Positions 46,223 to 57,361 of a stretch of 64,000 nt of DNA are shown in pieces (position 1 is the stretch's first letter; each line of letters starts with the position of its first letter). Below the pieces are notes generated by a model, which ran no database searches, was not told where the DNA came from, and saw only the letters and a program-made list of their open reading frames with translations. Source of the stretch: Sialis fuliginosa (Eukaryota; Arthropoda; Insecta; Megaloptera; Sialidae); the NCBI GenBank assembly GCA_961205875.1, contig OY540814.1, positions 558,001 through 622,000 on the forward strand, written 5' to 3'. A program made the position numbers and the translations under genes.

Positions 46223-46682
46223 CTCGTCACCTTGCTCATATTTTGCCATATTCGAAATTAAAAGTAAAGTAAAATTATTTCACTATCACGATTAACTATT
46301 AACGATAAATATTAAATACATCACAGAACGTATTGCCAACTTAAGAATAGTAAAAATGACACTTCCTGAATAAACAAAATTGTCTGTGATAGCTTTTTTA
46401 TGATTTTGCAATGTCCAATTTGTACTTCTTTGATTGCATATGTTGTTAAAATATCAAAAAATACGAAGACAAGAATAAATAAAGGATTTCTTGTAATTGA
46501 TATTCTATTATACATTTATAACATTTGAATACGTCTTCGTGGTGACGTCAATTCCCGCGCCAACGCTGATTGGTCAAGGATCTATACATAACTTGGTGTG
46601 AGCCCCTCTCGACTTCGAATAAACGCGACTTCCTCGATTCAAAACGATTCATAAGGTTTAGAATAAACGAGTTCCGACTGTA

Positions 46683-47394
46683 TTCAAACAAAAAAAATTA
46701 AAGATGTATCAATCCATTAATCTAAGTTTTATTTAACCCCACTATCACGTATTCACGTCAATCCCTCGACTGTGCATCCCGACATAGTTATACCCATTTT
46801 TTATTTTATTCTGATCAGATTTTGAATATTTTAACAGTGTTAAAATTAATTTCAATATATTTATGTTTGTCATTCAATTATTTTTTTGATTCATCCCAGA
46901 AAAAATACTGATATATTCAAGTCCCTATCTTCTATATGTTTAATGAAACTTCTAGATAAGATATTGCTTTCAATAAGCTAAACAATATTACCGATATTAA
47001 AATATGCTTCAAATAACATGAAAGAAAACTAAATGAATACATATTCATTTAATAGACAATGAAATGCACAGCTTTTGTATTGGTATTCTCTATAATGCAG
47101 TATTACTTTGTTTTACAATGTATTTTAAAGTTTTTGTTTCTGTTTTTAAATTGAAAAATAGAAAAACATTTACACAGTGTATTGTTGGCATCGTCAACAT
47201 TAATTAAATTGCAGTAAAATCTGCTAGTTTCATCTATATGAATAGAATTATAATTTTCAAAAAGTTACTCTAAAATTAATATTTTATTTTATAAAACCTA
47301 CACATTTTCCAGTAATTATTTTACCAGTAAATATTTCATTTGTTTGTACCTAAATATGTATTTCAAATCCTGAATTAAATTAAAATTAACTTTT
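46683..47394. other. AT-rich unassigned
   Basis: No element or gene recognised. Confidence 0.4.
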
Positions 47395-47402
47395 AATGTA
47401 TG

Positions 47403-47751
47403 CAGTGGCGCCCCTATAGTTTATTTTTGATAGAAGTCAGAATTACTATATGAAAAGTGATAATTTTTACAAGTAATGGAAAACAAAATATAATATAAAT
47501 TAAAAACTGATGACCGTTATTTTTTTTTGGTCACGTCAATTAAAATTCCTAATTTTATTAAATAAAAACTTTAGAAGATAGGTACATAAAAACTTGAAGA
47601 CCTTTTTTTTTTTAGTCGCACTACTAATTTTTTGTCTCCCTATTTTTTTAATATTCTATATTAAACTAAAAGAAACTAAAGAATCTACCGCCTCTCTCAG
47701 TCTGCCGCCCTAGGACATGACCCCCATGGCCCCATGGTAAATACGCCACTG
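47403..47751 (+). mobile_element. hAT-type MITE, CAGTGGCGCCCC end
   Basis: 349 bp, CAGTGGCGCCCCTATAG ... AATACGCCACTG, with an exact 8-bp duplication AATGTATG (47395-47402, 47752-47759). The interior contains AAGACCTTTTTTTTTTTAGT, shared with the hAT MITEs at 15191 and 48773, so the three are related. Confidence 0.93.
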
Positions 47752-47886
47752 AATGTATGTACGTATGTTTTAAACTAATTTCATATAGCGAGGAAATAAG
47801 TTTGTTTATTTCACTGCAATATTTAACAAAACGATGGTAAAATTACCATTAATTAAAGTGCGTAACTATCACCAATAAATAGGTTT

Positions 47887-48075
47887 GCTTCCTCACCATA
47901 TCGAAGATACGAGAAGCTTTGTGATCGTTTTAGAATGAAACAAAAAAAATGTTCTCCGATTTCATAATTTTCTTTTAATCTTTCCGTTTCAAGTCAAGAC
48001 AAACACTTTTTTTCCATGTCTGTCTGTTCTCTGAAACCTTTTTCGACATATTACATGTAATTTTGACGTTTGCGT
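47887..48075 (-). repeat. interspersed repeat family R, fragment
   Basis: GCTTCCTCACCATATCGAAG ... AAGACAAACACTTTTTTTCC, then a jump to ACATATTACATGTAATTTTG. The middle of the family, including the receptor-like SDQVSTIS frame, is deleted. Confidence 0.75.
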
Positions 48076-48151
48076 AGTAGAAAAAATTATAAAATATTGT
48101 TTTATTTAGCTAATTATTATTATTAGCTAATGGTCCCTTTTTTTATTACAG

Positions 48152-48252
48152 ATGATCTAGTGACGAGCAGCAGTGATCACGGCAAAACACTTTTTTTTGG
48201 ACCCCTCCCAAATTTGCTGTATACCACTTATTTTTTTAATATTTTGCCATAA
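48152..48252 (+). CDS. candidate terminal coding exon (unidentified)
   Basis: Seen: a good acceptor, TTTTTTTATTACAG (48138-48151), is followed by an open frame in phase 2 beginning DDLVTSSSDHGKTLFFGPL and closing at TAA 48250-48252. The first 40 bases are balanced in composition and not found elsewhere in the window, unlike the AT-rich repeats around them. The other two phases hit stops at once. Against it: the second half is low-complexity, no polyadenylation signal follows closely, and no partner exon is visible. Protein not recognised. Confidence 0.25.
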
Positions 48253-48772
48253 AAAAATTATAATATTTTCTGTAAATATATATTCCACATGAAAGATGTG
48301 GAAAATTATTATTATTATTATTAATTATTTTAATGCGTGGTCAAAAAAATCCCAAAAAAGAGTTTTTTTGGAAGTCCCAACTATGTATAAATATATATAG
48401 ACAACTGCCCTCTTGCACTCACCCATCTATCAGGATTTTAAATATTTCCACTTATCGTAGAACCTTGAAATTTTGTATATATATTCTCTGGGGGTTCAAG
48501 ATGCCAACTAGTTTATTATATAATATTGTCGCAATAAAATTCAACTGGCATCACCTCGTCCTCATCTCGTTTCGATCTCTATCTCTTGGCACGTATCTCT
48601 ACCAATAAACTAATGTGATCTTATTGTAATTATTCTTCTGATAGCCCTGCCAGTAACTAATTATTGTAATATCAAATTAACTATCCGTATTAAAAGCTAT
48701 TGATTATTTAATGAAGTTTTTAGCGTATCTATATCTTGCACAGATGCACGCTATAGCATGGTAAGTCTGATG
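48253..48772. other. unassigned
   Basis: An (ATT)n run at 48308-48330. A 91-codon open frame (48333-48608) has no recognisable features. Confidence 0.4.
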
Positions 48773-49589
48773 CACTGGCGTAGTAAGAAAAATTTTCGGA
48801 GGGGGTTAATCTTATGACTAAGGTCACACAATTGAAATTAATAAGTAGTTATTGAAGACCTTTTTTTTTTTAGTCCTATAACTAAGTGCAGTTAAGTACA
48901 CCAATACCTCGCTTTGCGTCGTTTCGTTTTACGTTTTTTCGAAGTTTCGTCGCTGCTGAATTAATACTAATTTTCACTGTGCGTCGTTAGATTTTCGAAG
49001 TTGCGTTGTTTTGGGTTCGAGTTTTTTATAAATTAATTAAATATTTTATTTTGTTTTAATTGAATTTGTTTTTTTTTTTTGTTTTTTGTATGTATGTAAT
49101 TTTATAAATTAATTGAATTTTTTATTTTGTTTTAATCGAATTTTTTTTGTTTTGTTTTTTGTATGTATGTAATAAAATTTTATATTATTTTTGTTTTTTA
49201 AATGTTTACTTTGTTCAATTTTCTTTTTAAACAGTAGTATTTTCGTAACCCTGGAACCTATCTTCGATCTTTACATGATTTGCTATAGAAAATCATAATT
49301 CACTTTGCGTCGTTTCAATTTGCGTCGTGTTTTTTTGGAACGTAACCAAGACGCAAAGTGAGGTATTGGTGTATATGATCAAAAAAAAAGAAATAAAAGT
49401 CATTCAATTCAAAATTATTATAATTATTTCGCATATTTTAAGAACATTGTATATTTCGGGGGGGGGGGGGGGGGGTATAATCACAAAAAAGGTCATTCAA
49501 TTCAAAATTGTAATAATAATTTCATATATTTTAAGAACATTGAATATTTCGGGGGGGATTTCGACCCCCCCCCCGTTCCTACGCCACTG
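48773..49589 (+). mobile_element. hAT-type MITE with nested TA element
   Basis: Ends CACTGGCGTAGTAAG and CTACGCCACTG, with an exact 8-bp duplication GTCTGATG (48765-48772, 49590-49597). The interior has poly-G/C tracts (about 49459-49476, 49563-49574) and the AAGACCTTTTTTTTTT motif of its relatives. A 473-bp TA-flanked element is inserted at 48899-49371. The original hAT MITE was ~340 bp, matching the 47403 copy. Confidence 0.92.
48899..49371. mobile_element. TA-flanked MITE, CACCAATACCTCGC ends, nested
   Basis: CACCAATACCTCGCTTTGCG ... CGCAAAGTGAGGTATTGGTG, with TA on both sides (48897-48898, 49372-49373). Further TTTGCGTCGTTTC and GTGCGTCGTTAG motifs are repeated inside both ends. Fits a Tc1/mariner-type non-autonomous element. 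Confidence 0.88.
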
Positions 49590-49597
49590 GTCTGATG

Positions 49598-50304
49598 TAT
49601 AGATTGTAACTTGTATCGCTACAAAACTTTCCCGACTATCAAAGTTTTGACATGGTCGTACACCCTTACAACTTTGTACAAAAGGACACTTTTCAAGCTA
49701 ATTATACTTTTTTATTCGTGCGTCAGATTTACTTTTGATATTCTTGTAAAGGGTGGACCATTTGTTGATTTCTTTTTAAAGTGTGTGTTATTCAAAATAC
49801 TGGTTATGCATTTGAACTATAAGCTTGTTCGTTTGTAGACGAGACGAAATTGGAAAATGGTTTGAAGGTCAACCGCAAGCTCACCACTGTTTGGCCCCCT
49901 TGAAACCAAGCAACTTTTGTTTGAAACGTATTTATCAATTTCGCTTACTTTTCGAGATATTTGACTGCGTTGATTAAAATGACTCACCCTGTATAACGTT
50001 ACAGAATATTTTATATAAATAACAAAGTTGTAATAAAATAAATAAATCAATACATATAATAATGATATAACATGATATTTGTAAAATATATCACATACGT
50101 GTGTTTGTTATATGTATGTATATGTTCTACATTACAACAAACCAGAATAAAACAGCGTCAGTAATCTATATATGTGTATGTGTATGTCAAAGCCCGTGGT
50201 TATAGTTAATTATAGTCCGCATAATTTTCTCATATACAGTATAATAAACAGTTACTGCTTTGTATTCTCCTAAACTGATTAACATTGAAAGATATTATAT
50301 AGCG
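49598..50304. other. unassigned
   Basis: AATGACTCACCCTGTATAAC at about 49978 is a solitary 'acagggtga' repeat end facing left. No gene supported. Confidence 0.4.
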
Positions 50305-50346
50305 AGGTACTGGCACCAGTCTTGGATATGACCCCAGTAATGGCTT
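50305..50346 (+). mobile_element. AGGTACTGG-family MITE, solitary left end
   Basis: AGGTACTGGCACCAGTCTTG then GATATGACCCCAGTAATGGC, after which the match stops. Confidence 0.8.
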
Positions 50347-50396
50347 TTTTTACTTTCTTATACCATGTATATGAAATATACATATACCGTAAACCG

Positions 50397-51644
50397 GGGT
50401 TACTTTGCTCCATTAGTAAAAGAGTTTCAATGTAGCTTTACGGTTATACATGATACATATACTACCAAACAAAATTTAACAGTTATTAAGGGTTGCTTTG
50501 TAATATGATTGTAGCCTAAAATATCGGTGTATGTTCATTATTAAAGAAACAGCTAGTCAGTGAAGTGGTGGTCGATAAAACTATATTTTTTTTAATGTGC
50601 AAAATTTGGTGTATGTGGCGGTTCCTCTTCATAACTATCAAGTAAGTGTTTATAAATTAGTTTTTATATCCTTTTATTATAATGTTGTAGATGAAGTTAC
50701 CATTCCTTGATGATACTAAATAACCTAAAATTATTTTCTCTCCGAACTGGCAGATTTTAATGTCTTTTGGGGTTACTTTGCTCCAGACAAAATAACCCCG
50801 AAAGACGTTAAAATGCAGAGAGAAAACAATTTTAAGTTACATTTTGAATAATACCTAATTCAAATGTATTATTGGTTCATATATTTTTTATTTTGTATAT
50901 TTATTTACGTTTTTTGGTTACAGAAATGCCAGAAACTATAAAAGACAGCTGGTGTCAAAGACAAGGCGGTATTGTGATTATACACCTGAAGCCTTGCAAC
51001 AATGCTTAAACGAAATAAAAAGAAGTGATATTTCACATAGAAGAGCAGAACAAATCTATAAAATACCAAGAAGAACAATTTGGAAATGGCCCTCGAAACA
51101 TGGTCTGATGTCATAGGCTCCATTAAGCCTTCCAAGCAAATCTCAAAGAGGGTTTTTTTCCGTTCCAGATCTAACATCTATCCTTAATTCAAACTTATTA
51201 CACTGTTGGCTATTTTAAAAAATTTGTTTTGTGCGATTTATTTTAATTTTTGAATGAATAAATGTAGTTTCATTTTTTTATAATAAAAACAAAATCCTTA
51301 GGTATAATATTTGGAATTTTTTTGGACAGACGTGAACCCCGGATAAAAGTCGCTAAAACACATGCTTAACTTTGCTCTATCTACTTAAATAGTGGCGTTA
51401 TAATGAAAAACTATAGAATGGAGCAAAGTAACCCCGGTCTATGGGAAACTGCTCCACTTTTTAACTAAAAAAATTAAACATTACTTTACTATTTATCAAA
51501 TAATTGACCATGTGAATATGTTGTATTAGATCCCATATATAAGTACTAAACGGCAAAAAGTCACTTCTATCGATTTTTCTATTTATTTCTATAGAGTTTT
51601 AAAAAATAATCATAAAAGTGGAGCAAAGTAACCCCGGTTTACGG
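50397..51644 (+). mobile_element. pogo-like element with degenerate transposase start
   Basis: 1248 bp, CCGTAAACCGGGGTTACTTT ... AAGTAACCCCGGTTTACGG, with TA on both sides (50395-50396, 51645-51646). The motif GGAGCAAAGTAACCCCGG (or its inverse GGGGTTACTTTGCTCC) occurs four times: both ends, about 50769-50784 and about 51419-51436. It contains an HTH remnant at 50926-51116. TA duplication and a psq-type HTH both point to pogo/Tigger. Confidence 0.85.
50926..51116 (+). pseudogene. pogo-like transposase N-terminus (psq-type HTH), frameshifted
   Basis: ATG-CC at 50926 is followed, after loss of one base, by RNYKRQLVSKTRRYCDYTPE and then ALQQCLNEIKRSDISHRRAE and QIYKIPRRTIWKW up to a stop at 51114-51116. 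M-P-R-N-Y-K-R followed by a Y..EAL...L..I....IS...A...Y.IPRRTI pattern is the psq/CENP-B-like DNA-binding domain seen at the start of pogo/Tigger-like transposases and host genes derived from them. It is preceded by an acceptor-like TTTTTGGTTACAG (to 50923). The DDE catalytic domain is absent, so this is a dead, deleted copy. Confidence 0.8.
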
Positions 51645-51646
51645 TA

Positions 51647-52703
51647 GTATAAGTAAGTATAGTGAAGCCGATTTTTTTCGAAATCAGGATTTTGATGGAA
51701 TTATCCAATTTGACCTCCCCTTAATGACTTAATCCATTCTGACTATTTTCGCCATGATGTCTGTGTGTCTGTCTGTAAGCGCTGTAACTCAAATACGACA
51801 AATCGTAGAAGGATGAAATTTTATATTTAATATTAATTTTTGTCTGAGAAGAAGACGTCCTATTTTCAACCGGATACGGATGTTTACCTACGTCGATTTT
51901 TGAATTTTTCGAATAACTCTGAAACAGTGTGAAATAGAGAAAAATAGTCAAGTTAAAAATTGTAGGTAATATCAATATCAATAATTTATGTTCTATTCAT
52001 TTTTTCGAAAAAACGAATTAAAAAAAAATTTATTATAATTCAAATGGTTCATAACAGAGAAGACATATTTGCCATGAGTGTCTTGGGACTTTCTTATACG
52101 TATTAGAGAGATTGAACAGTGTGCATGTTTACCATAGGTACCATGGGACTTTCTTATACGTAATACTGAGAGTGAACAGTGTAGGTAGTCTAAATAATTA
52201 TAATAGCTAAAAAGTGGTTAGTGGGTCAAATAAGTTTGGGAATCTATGCCCTACACGATGCCCTTGAATTTTTTTTCATTTCCCAATATACTCCAAGAAT
52301 CAAAATTCAACTTTTTATACTTCATGTCTATGATCATGCTAAATTTAAAAAATTACGTCATAGTTTCAGAGAAAATCGCACCTGACAGATGGACATCGAA
52401 GTGATTCCACTAAAAATGGGTAAAATGTGAGTCAGGTATCGCGCGATTAGTGCTCCGTACCGACCAATACAGAATGTAATTACTTATCATTAATATCTTC
52501 GTGCCGAGGTCACGCGATTGAACCAGAACGAGATGGCATTCTACTGATATTTGACGTATTTCACTTAAAACACTGAACGTAATACACGAATTGCACAAAG
52601 AATAATTAACTAGTTTTTCAATTTACATCATACAAAGTTATAAGTGTAAGTCAGAATTGTATGACGTATGCGCTCATGAATTAGCTTTAAAAAAGTAAGA
52701 TTG
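51647..52703. other. unassigned, with short tandem duplication
   Basis: GGGACTTTCTTATACGTA with GAGAGAACAGTG-like sequence occurs twice (about 52085-52125 and 52145-52185, period about 60 bp). GTCTGTGTGTCTGTCTGTAA at about 51760 marks a decayed tract-ended repeat. No supported gene. Confidence 0.45.
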
Positions 52704-52711
52704 CTTTCATT

Positions 52712-53109
52712 CGGGGCCGTAACTACCACCGGGGCAGTGCCCCGGGGCCCCCGAGGTTAAGGGGGGCCCCCGCGGCAGCGTAAAACTTTTATTTTTATTT
52801 GGTTCTTAAAAATGTTAAACAAATGTCACATAAATTTTGATTTTAATGACTTTTTTTCGTTGTCAACTTGAATTTTACATTTATTATTCATGAAAATAAA
52901 GTTAATAGAAAATGTACAATTATATAAAAAAAAACTGGAGATTGTCGACCAAAAAAAAAAAAAAGGAAAAAAAGGTCATTAAAATCTAAATTAAAAATAA
53001 GTGGTACACTTCCAAGTAAGGATAAAAAAAGGTCTTCAATTTTTCATATTTTCGGGGCCCCTCAGTCTCTTCTTGCCCCAGGACCTCCGAGCCTGTAATT
53101 ACGGCCTTG
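52712..53109 (+). mobile_element. hAT-type MITE, GGGCCGTAAYTAC ends
   Basis: 398 bp, CGGGGCCGTAACTACCACCG ... CCTGTAATTACGGCCTTG. The 8-bp flanks CTTTCATT (52704-52711) and TTTTCATT (53110-53117) differ at one base. It has GGGGCCCCCGAGG blocks, and the poly-A/T interior contains AAAAGGTCTTCAATTTTTC. The mismatched duplication and altered first base suggest it is older. Confidence 0.85.
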
Positions 53110-53117
53110 TTTTCATT

Positions 53118-54027
53118 AAACTTCAGATGATTACAGCTACATAAAAAAAAGTGCGGAGCCAAAAAAGTGACCTATATAGTAGTATTTGTTGAGCATAGTT
53201 GAAATCCAAATTTTTGGAATTTTCTAATTACCAAGTTTTTTAAATTTCAGCTTGAATTTTGAGTTTAACTGAAATTTAAAAAAAATGGTAAACAGAAAAT
53301 TCCAAATATTTGGAATTTTAGTTACCAAATTTTTTTCAGATTTTTTGTACCAGTAGTTACAGAGATAGAGGGGAGTAGGACAAAATAAAATACTGCTTTT
53401 ACTCTTTACAAGCGTCATTTTTGAGCAGAAAAAATAAATAAAAAATAGGGTCAAATTCTACTGACTGACATCTACATTTTGACGCCCCACACGTCATTTA
53501 TTACAGATTAAATTTATATCTCCAGGTAACTCCGGGTCCAATAATAAGACGGATATATACGTAATTAGATATGAATGTAATGTAAGAATAACAAAAGAGT
53601 TTAGTACAAAACTAGATTAAAGAAAATGGTTCTAATCGTTAAACCTAAGTACATAAAATTATTTCCATATGGTGACAGCTACATAAACTAACAAATACAA
53701 TGTTGTAAATACATGTTGTAAATTTACAGCGAGATCCGTTGTTTGTTGACCACTGTTTTACATCAATGTAGCAATAACGTTTCCAGCTACACATAGATAC
53801 CGAGGATCCACCAACCCGTCATTATTATGTTCACTTAAGGGAATTCTGAGAGAACTACATCCCATTTCTGACCAAAACTTATAAATTACACTTAAATAAT
53901 AGTGTGTAACAACAGTATGTAAATATCCTCATTTATTATACACTACATGTTAACGGCTCTTGTAGAAAATTGTATGTTTAAAAAAATTTATTATATATAA
54001 TATGTAATATTTTTAATAACAGTTGAC
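53118..54027. other. AT-rich unassigned
   Basis: AATTTTTGGAATTTTCTAATTACCAA (two blocks, 53210-53235) is partly repeated at about 53300-53330. No gene. Confidence 0.4.
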
Positions 54028-54031
54028 TAAA

Positions 54032-55711
54032 GGGTCAATCCATATGAACTGGTCCAGCACTGGTTGCTCGATCATTCTAAAAAAAATTGATTTTTTGTGT
54101 GTAATTACCCTAACATGTTGGTAGTTCGAAACGACCATTATTTTAATTTTATTGTTTTTTGTTTTCGCGTGACGGCCATATTTGTTCTACAGGTCGCAGC
54201 ATTTTTTGTACTTTAAAGGGTTTGCGGAAACTAAAATATCTCAGCTTCTATCAAACCTTTCAACATCGGAGTAAAAGCAAATTATTCAGAATAAAACGGG
54301 CTACAAGATTACTTCTAGACATTTTCACCTAAATGTTATCCTAAAGGGTGAAATTTCAGCCTTAATTCTTAGTTCTATTTTTGAAAAAATCCCATTTTCA
54401 AGGGGATGTTTTTGCAAGAAGGGGAAAAGTTAACAAGTCAAATTATTTTTTACAAATAGGTGGGCACTAGTTGTATTTACACATCAAGGTTCAACTCTGA
54501 GACTTGCCCCCCTTTATTTTTAAAAATTCTCAAAATTTGAAAATTCGAGAAAATGGCACTTTTAAAAACTAAATAACTCTGATGGGGGACCAGATAAAAA
54601 TTTGAAATTTTAGCCCATAATAGTACTACATAATGGTATTATGTACCAAAAATTTTGAGATTGAGATTTAACTACAAGCAGTGGTATTGCAACCACAAAA
54701 ATGCATGTTTCAATGAGCGTTTACATGTTGTGATTTTGTTTCAATAATAATTAAAACATGTTATATCTTTGTTATAAGTTACTTTAAGTTATTATATGTG
54801 TTATAAATTTTTAAAGCTGACCTAATTTTCTATCTAAAAATAAAATATATATAGGGTGTCACCTTTGAAGAACAAAAGTTGACATCATTTCCGGTTCAAC
54901 CGGAAGTGACAGAAAATAAAAAATTAGATTTTAAAAACATTCAGAAAAAATACAATTTTTTTCTTCATTCAAGCATTCTTCTATTTCCAAGAAGAAAAAA
55001 GATAGTAATAGATATTATATTAATGTTGACACTCTGTATTAACATATAAACTCCTATTGAATATTGTGGTTGCAATACCACTGCCTGTAGTTAAATCTCA
55101 ATCTCAAAAATTTTGGTACGTAATACCATTATGTAGTACTATTATGGGTTAAAATTTCAGATTTTTATCTGGTCCCCCACCAGAGTTATTTAGCATTGAA
55201 AAGTGCCATTTTCTCAAATTTTCAAATTTTGAGAATTTTTTGAAATAAAGGGGAGCAAGTCTCAGAGTTGAACTTTGGTGTGTGAATACAACTAGTACCC
55301 ACCTATTTGTAAAAAATAATTTGACTTGTTAACTTTTTCCCTTCTTGCAAAAACATCCCCTTGAAAATGGGATTTTTTCAAAAATAGAACTAAAAATTAA
55401 GGCTGAAATTTCACCCTTTAGGATAACATTTAGGTGAAAATGTCTAGAAGTAATCTTGTAGCCCGTTTTATTCTGAATAATTTGCTTTTACTCCGATGTT
55501 GAAAGGTTTGATAGAAGCTGAGATATTTTAGTTTCCGCAAACCCTTTAAAGTACAAAAAATGCTGCGACCTGTAGAACAAATATGGCCGTCACGCAAAAA
55601 CAAAAAACAATAAAATTAAAATAATGGTCGTTTCGAACTACCAACATGTTTTTTTAGAATGGCCAAGCAACCATTTAATTTAATTTTGGACCATTTCATA
55701 TGGATTGACCC
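54032..55711. mobile_element. 1.68-kb foldback, GGGTCAATCCATATGAA ends
   Basis: Left arm 54032 to about 54705 and right arm about 55066-55711 are long inverted repeats (GGGTCAATCCATATGAA / TTCATATGGATTGACCC; CGAAACGACCATTATTTTAA; GTGGTATTGCAACCAC / GTGGTTGCAATACCAC) around a ~360-bp centre. An identical 4-bp TAAA flanks both ends (54028-54031, 55712-55715). The ends match those of the 56807-59530 element. No coding frame. Confidence 0.85.
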
Positions 55712-55715
55712 TAAA

Positions 55716-56636
55716 ACATTTCCGACCAAACTTCAAAAAGGATAAAATAATTTGGATTTAAATTATATTTTAACTTATTACTAATTACTACGTTTGTGGC
55801 TAGAAGGGGGAGAGGGATTTTTTTTTTAAATGAAACTTTTTTTTATATTTAGAAAAAAAAATAACGGTGTGCATTCGTGCGAGTAAATTGAGACATGAAG
55901 CCTATTTTGTGTGAGACTGCTTTTCTGATATCATTTTTTTTTTTAGATTAATTACAATCAAGTTATATGTATATTTAAGTTATTCCATATGATTTAAACA
56001 AAATTCTAAATCACATGCTTCAGTTGGATAAAATATATTAGCATATCACATGCCTCTATTCATATACAAATAATTGACAGCAATTAAAACACGTTTAAAC
56101 ACTCATGAAACTAATAACGTTAACAGATTTTGTTTGTTGCACTACTAGCATCTGATTTTTAAAGAAATACAGTGAATTAATATCCATAGAAAGCAACACG
56201 AATTATAAAATGAGGTGTACACAAGTGAGTAAGGCGGGCGTTAATGGGTTAAACCAGGTATTCTCAAAAATGCTCCTGGATTTTTTAAATAAGGAATTTT
56301 ATTTTTATTTTTAACATTTTAAATTGGACACACACGGCCCATGATGATGCAGATGAGGTGAGGACTTTAACATAGATTGAACCACGGACATACGTACTGT
56401 AACGTTTTTCTATTTATTTTAAACTGTAGGTTCAATTTTCCTTTATGTAGAAGGTTGGAACAGACCTCAGGGTACCGAAACGTTCATTTATACATATATA
56501 TATATATAAAGTATATTTCTAAATTACAATTTTTCTATTGAGATTTGACTTACATTGATAGCATAAATCAGAGCTTACACAATTAATACACAATTTTATA
56601 CACTAATCATTCACAATACCAAAAAAGCAGTTACGC
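55716..56636. other. unassigned, with piggyBac-like solitary end
   Basis: GCGGGCGTTAATGGGTTAAA at about 56236-56255 reads, inverted, as TTAA-CCCATTAACGCCCGC, like a lone piggyBac-type end with no partner found. A (TA)n run at about 56495-56508. No gene. Confidence 0.4.
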
Positions 56637-56639
56637 TTA

Positions 56640-56768
56640 GACAGAGGGTACACGATCATTCATTTATTCCATTCCATGAGTTGAGTCCGTGACCTTGATC
56701 AAGACTGAGCGTGTAATGCATTGAATGACGGACAGATGGAATGACAGAATGATCGTGTCACCTCTGTC
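56640..56768. mobile_element. 129-bp hairpin MITE with TTA duplication
   Basis: GACAGAGGGTACACGATCAT ... ATGATCGTGTCACCTCTGTC, flanked by TTA on both sides (56637-56639, 56769-56771). Arms of ~45 bp continue through CATTCCAT. The TWA duplication suggests PIF/Harbinger. If transcribed it would form a pre-miRNA-sized hairpin. Confidence 0.75.
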
Positions 56769-57361
56769 TTACACTTATTATTTTCTTAACTAAACAAAAT
56801 CCTATAGGGTCATTCCATATAAAATCATCAAGGTGCTGAAGTTGCACCATTTTTAATTTTGATGAAAGTTTAATCAGTTGTTAATATACTTATTAGATAG
56901 CAGAAACTGTACATAGAAAAATTTTAATGGCCATAGTTCGGTGGTGGTGACCGTTTTACCCTCTTAAGATATGAAGATTTCGTTGATTTTCAACGTTTTT
57001 TCAACTCGCTATAGCACGCGTTCTAATAAAGCAATTACAACGAGCTTAACGTCATTTGAAAGACTAAAGAATCTAGTTTCAATTGATCTAGCACAATTTA
57101 AAGTTTAAATTATTTTTTTTGTAGATAGAGGCTTTTCAAATTTATTAATAAAATTGTCTTTTTTTCTATTTTTCGAAATTTATTGTGGCTCTAAGGTTAA
57201 ACTGAGAAAGCTATAATTATGTGTAAGTTATGTTCATTTATAGTACTCAGTACCCACAAAAAATCAGCTTGATTGATGCACATCTTTTATTAAAAAAATG
57301 TAGTTAAATATCGCAAAAATCACGAAAACACCAAAATCAGCTGTTTTCGAAGCAAAAAAAA

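Larger units (their letters stand above)
44716..46680. mobile_element. pogo/Tc1-like non-autonomous element hosting nested insertions
   Basis: Ends CAGTCGGGGAACTCGTTTAT and its inverse ATAAACGAGTTCCGACTG, flanked by TA (44714-44715, 46681-46682). CAGTCG ends with TA duplication fit pogo/Tigger-type families. Removing the nested hAT (45050-46222) and its duplication leaves about 784 bp. The right subterminal part carries TTCCCGCGCC, GATTGGTCA and TATACATA, which are promoter-like motifs. No transposase frame seen. Confidence 0.85.

Noticed and set aside
56440..56490. CCTCAGGGTACCGAAACGTTC as a second hammerhead-like Penelope end
   Set aside because: It has CGAAACG but no CTGANGA core or stem in the expected position.
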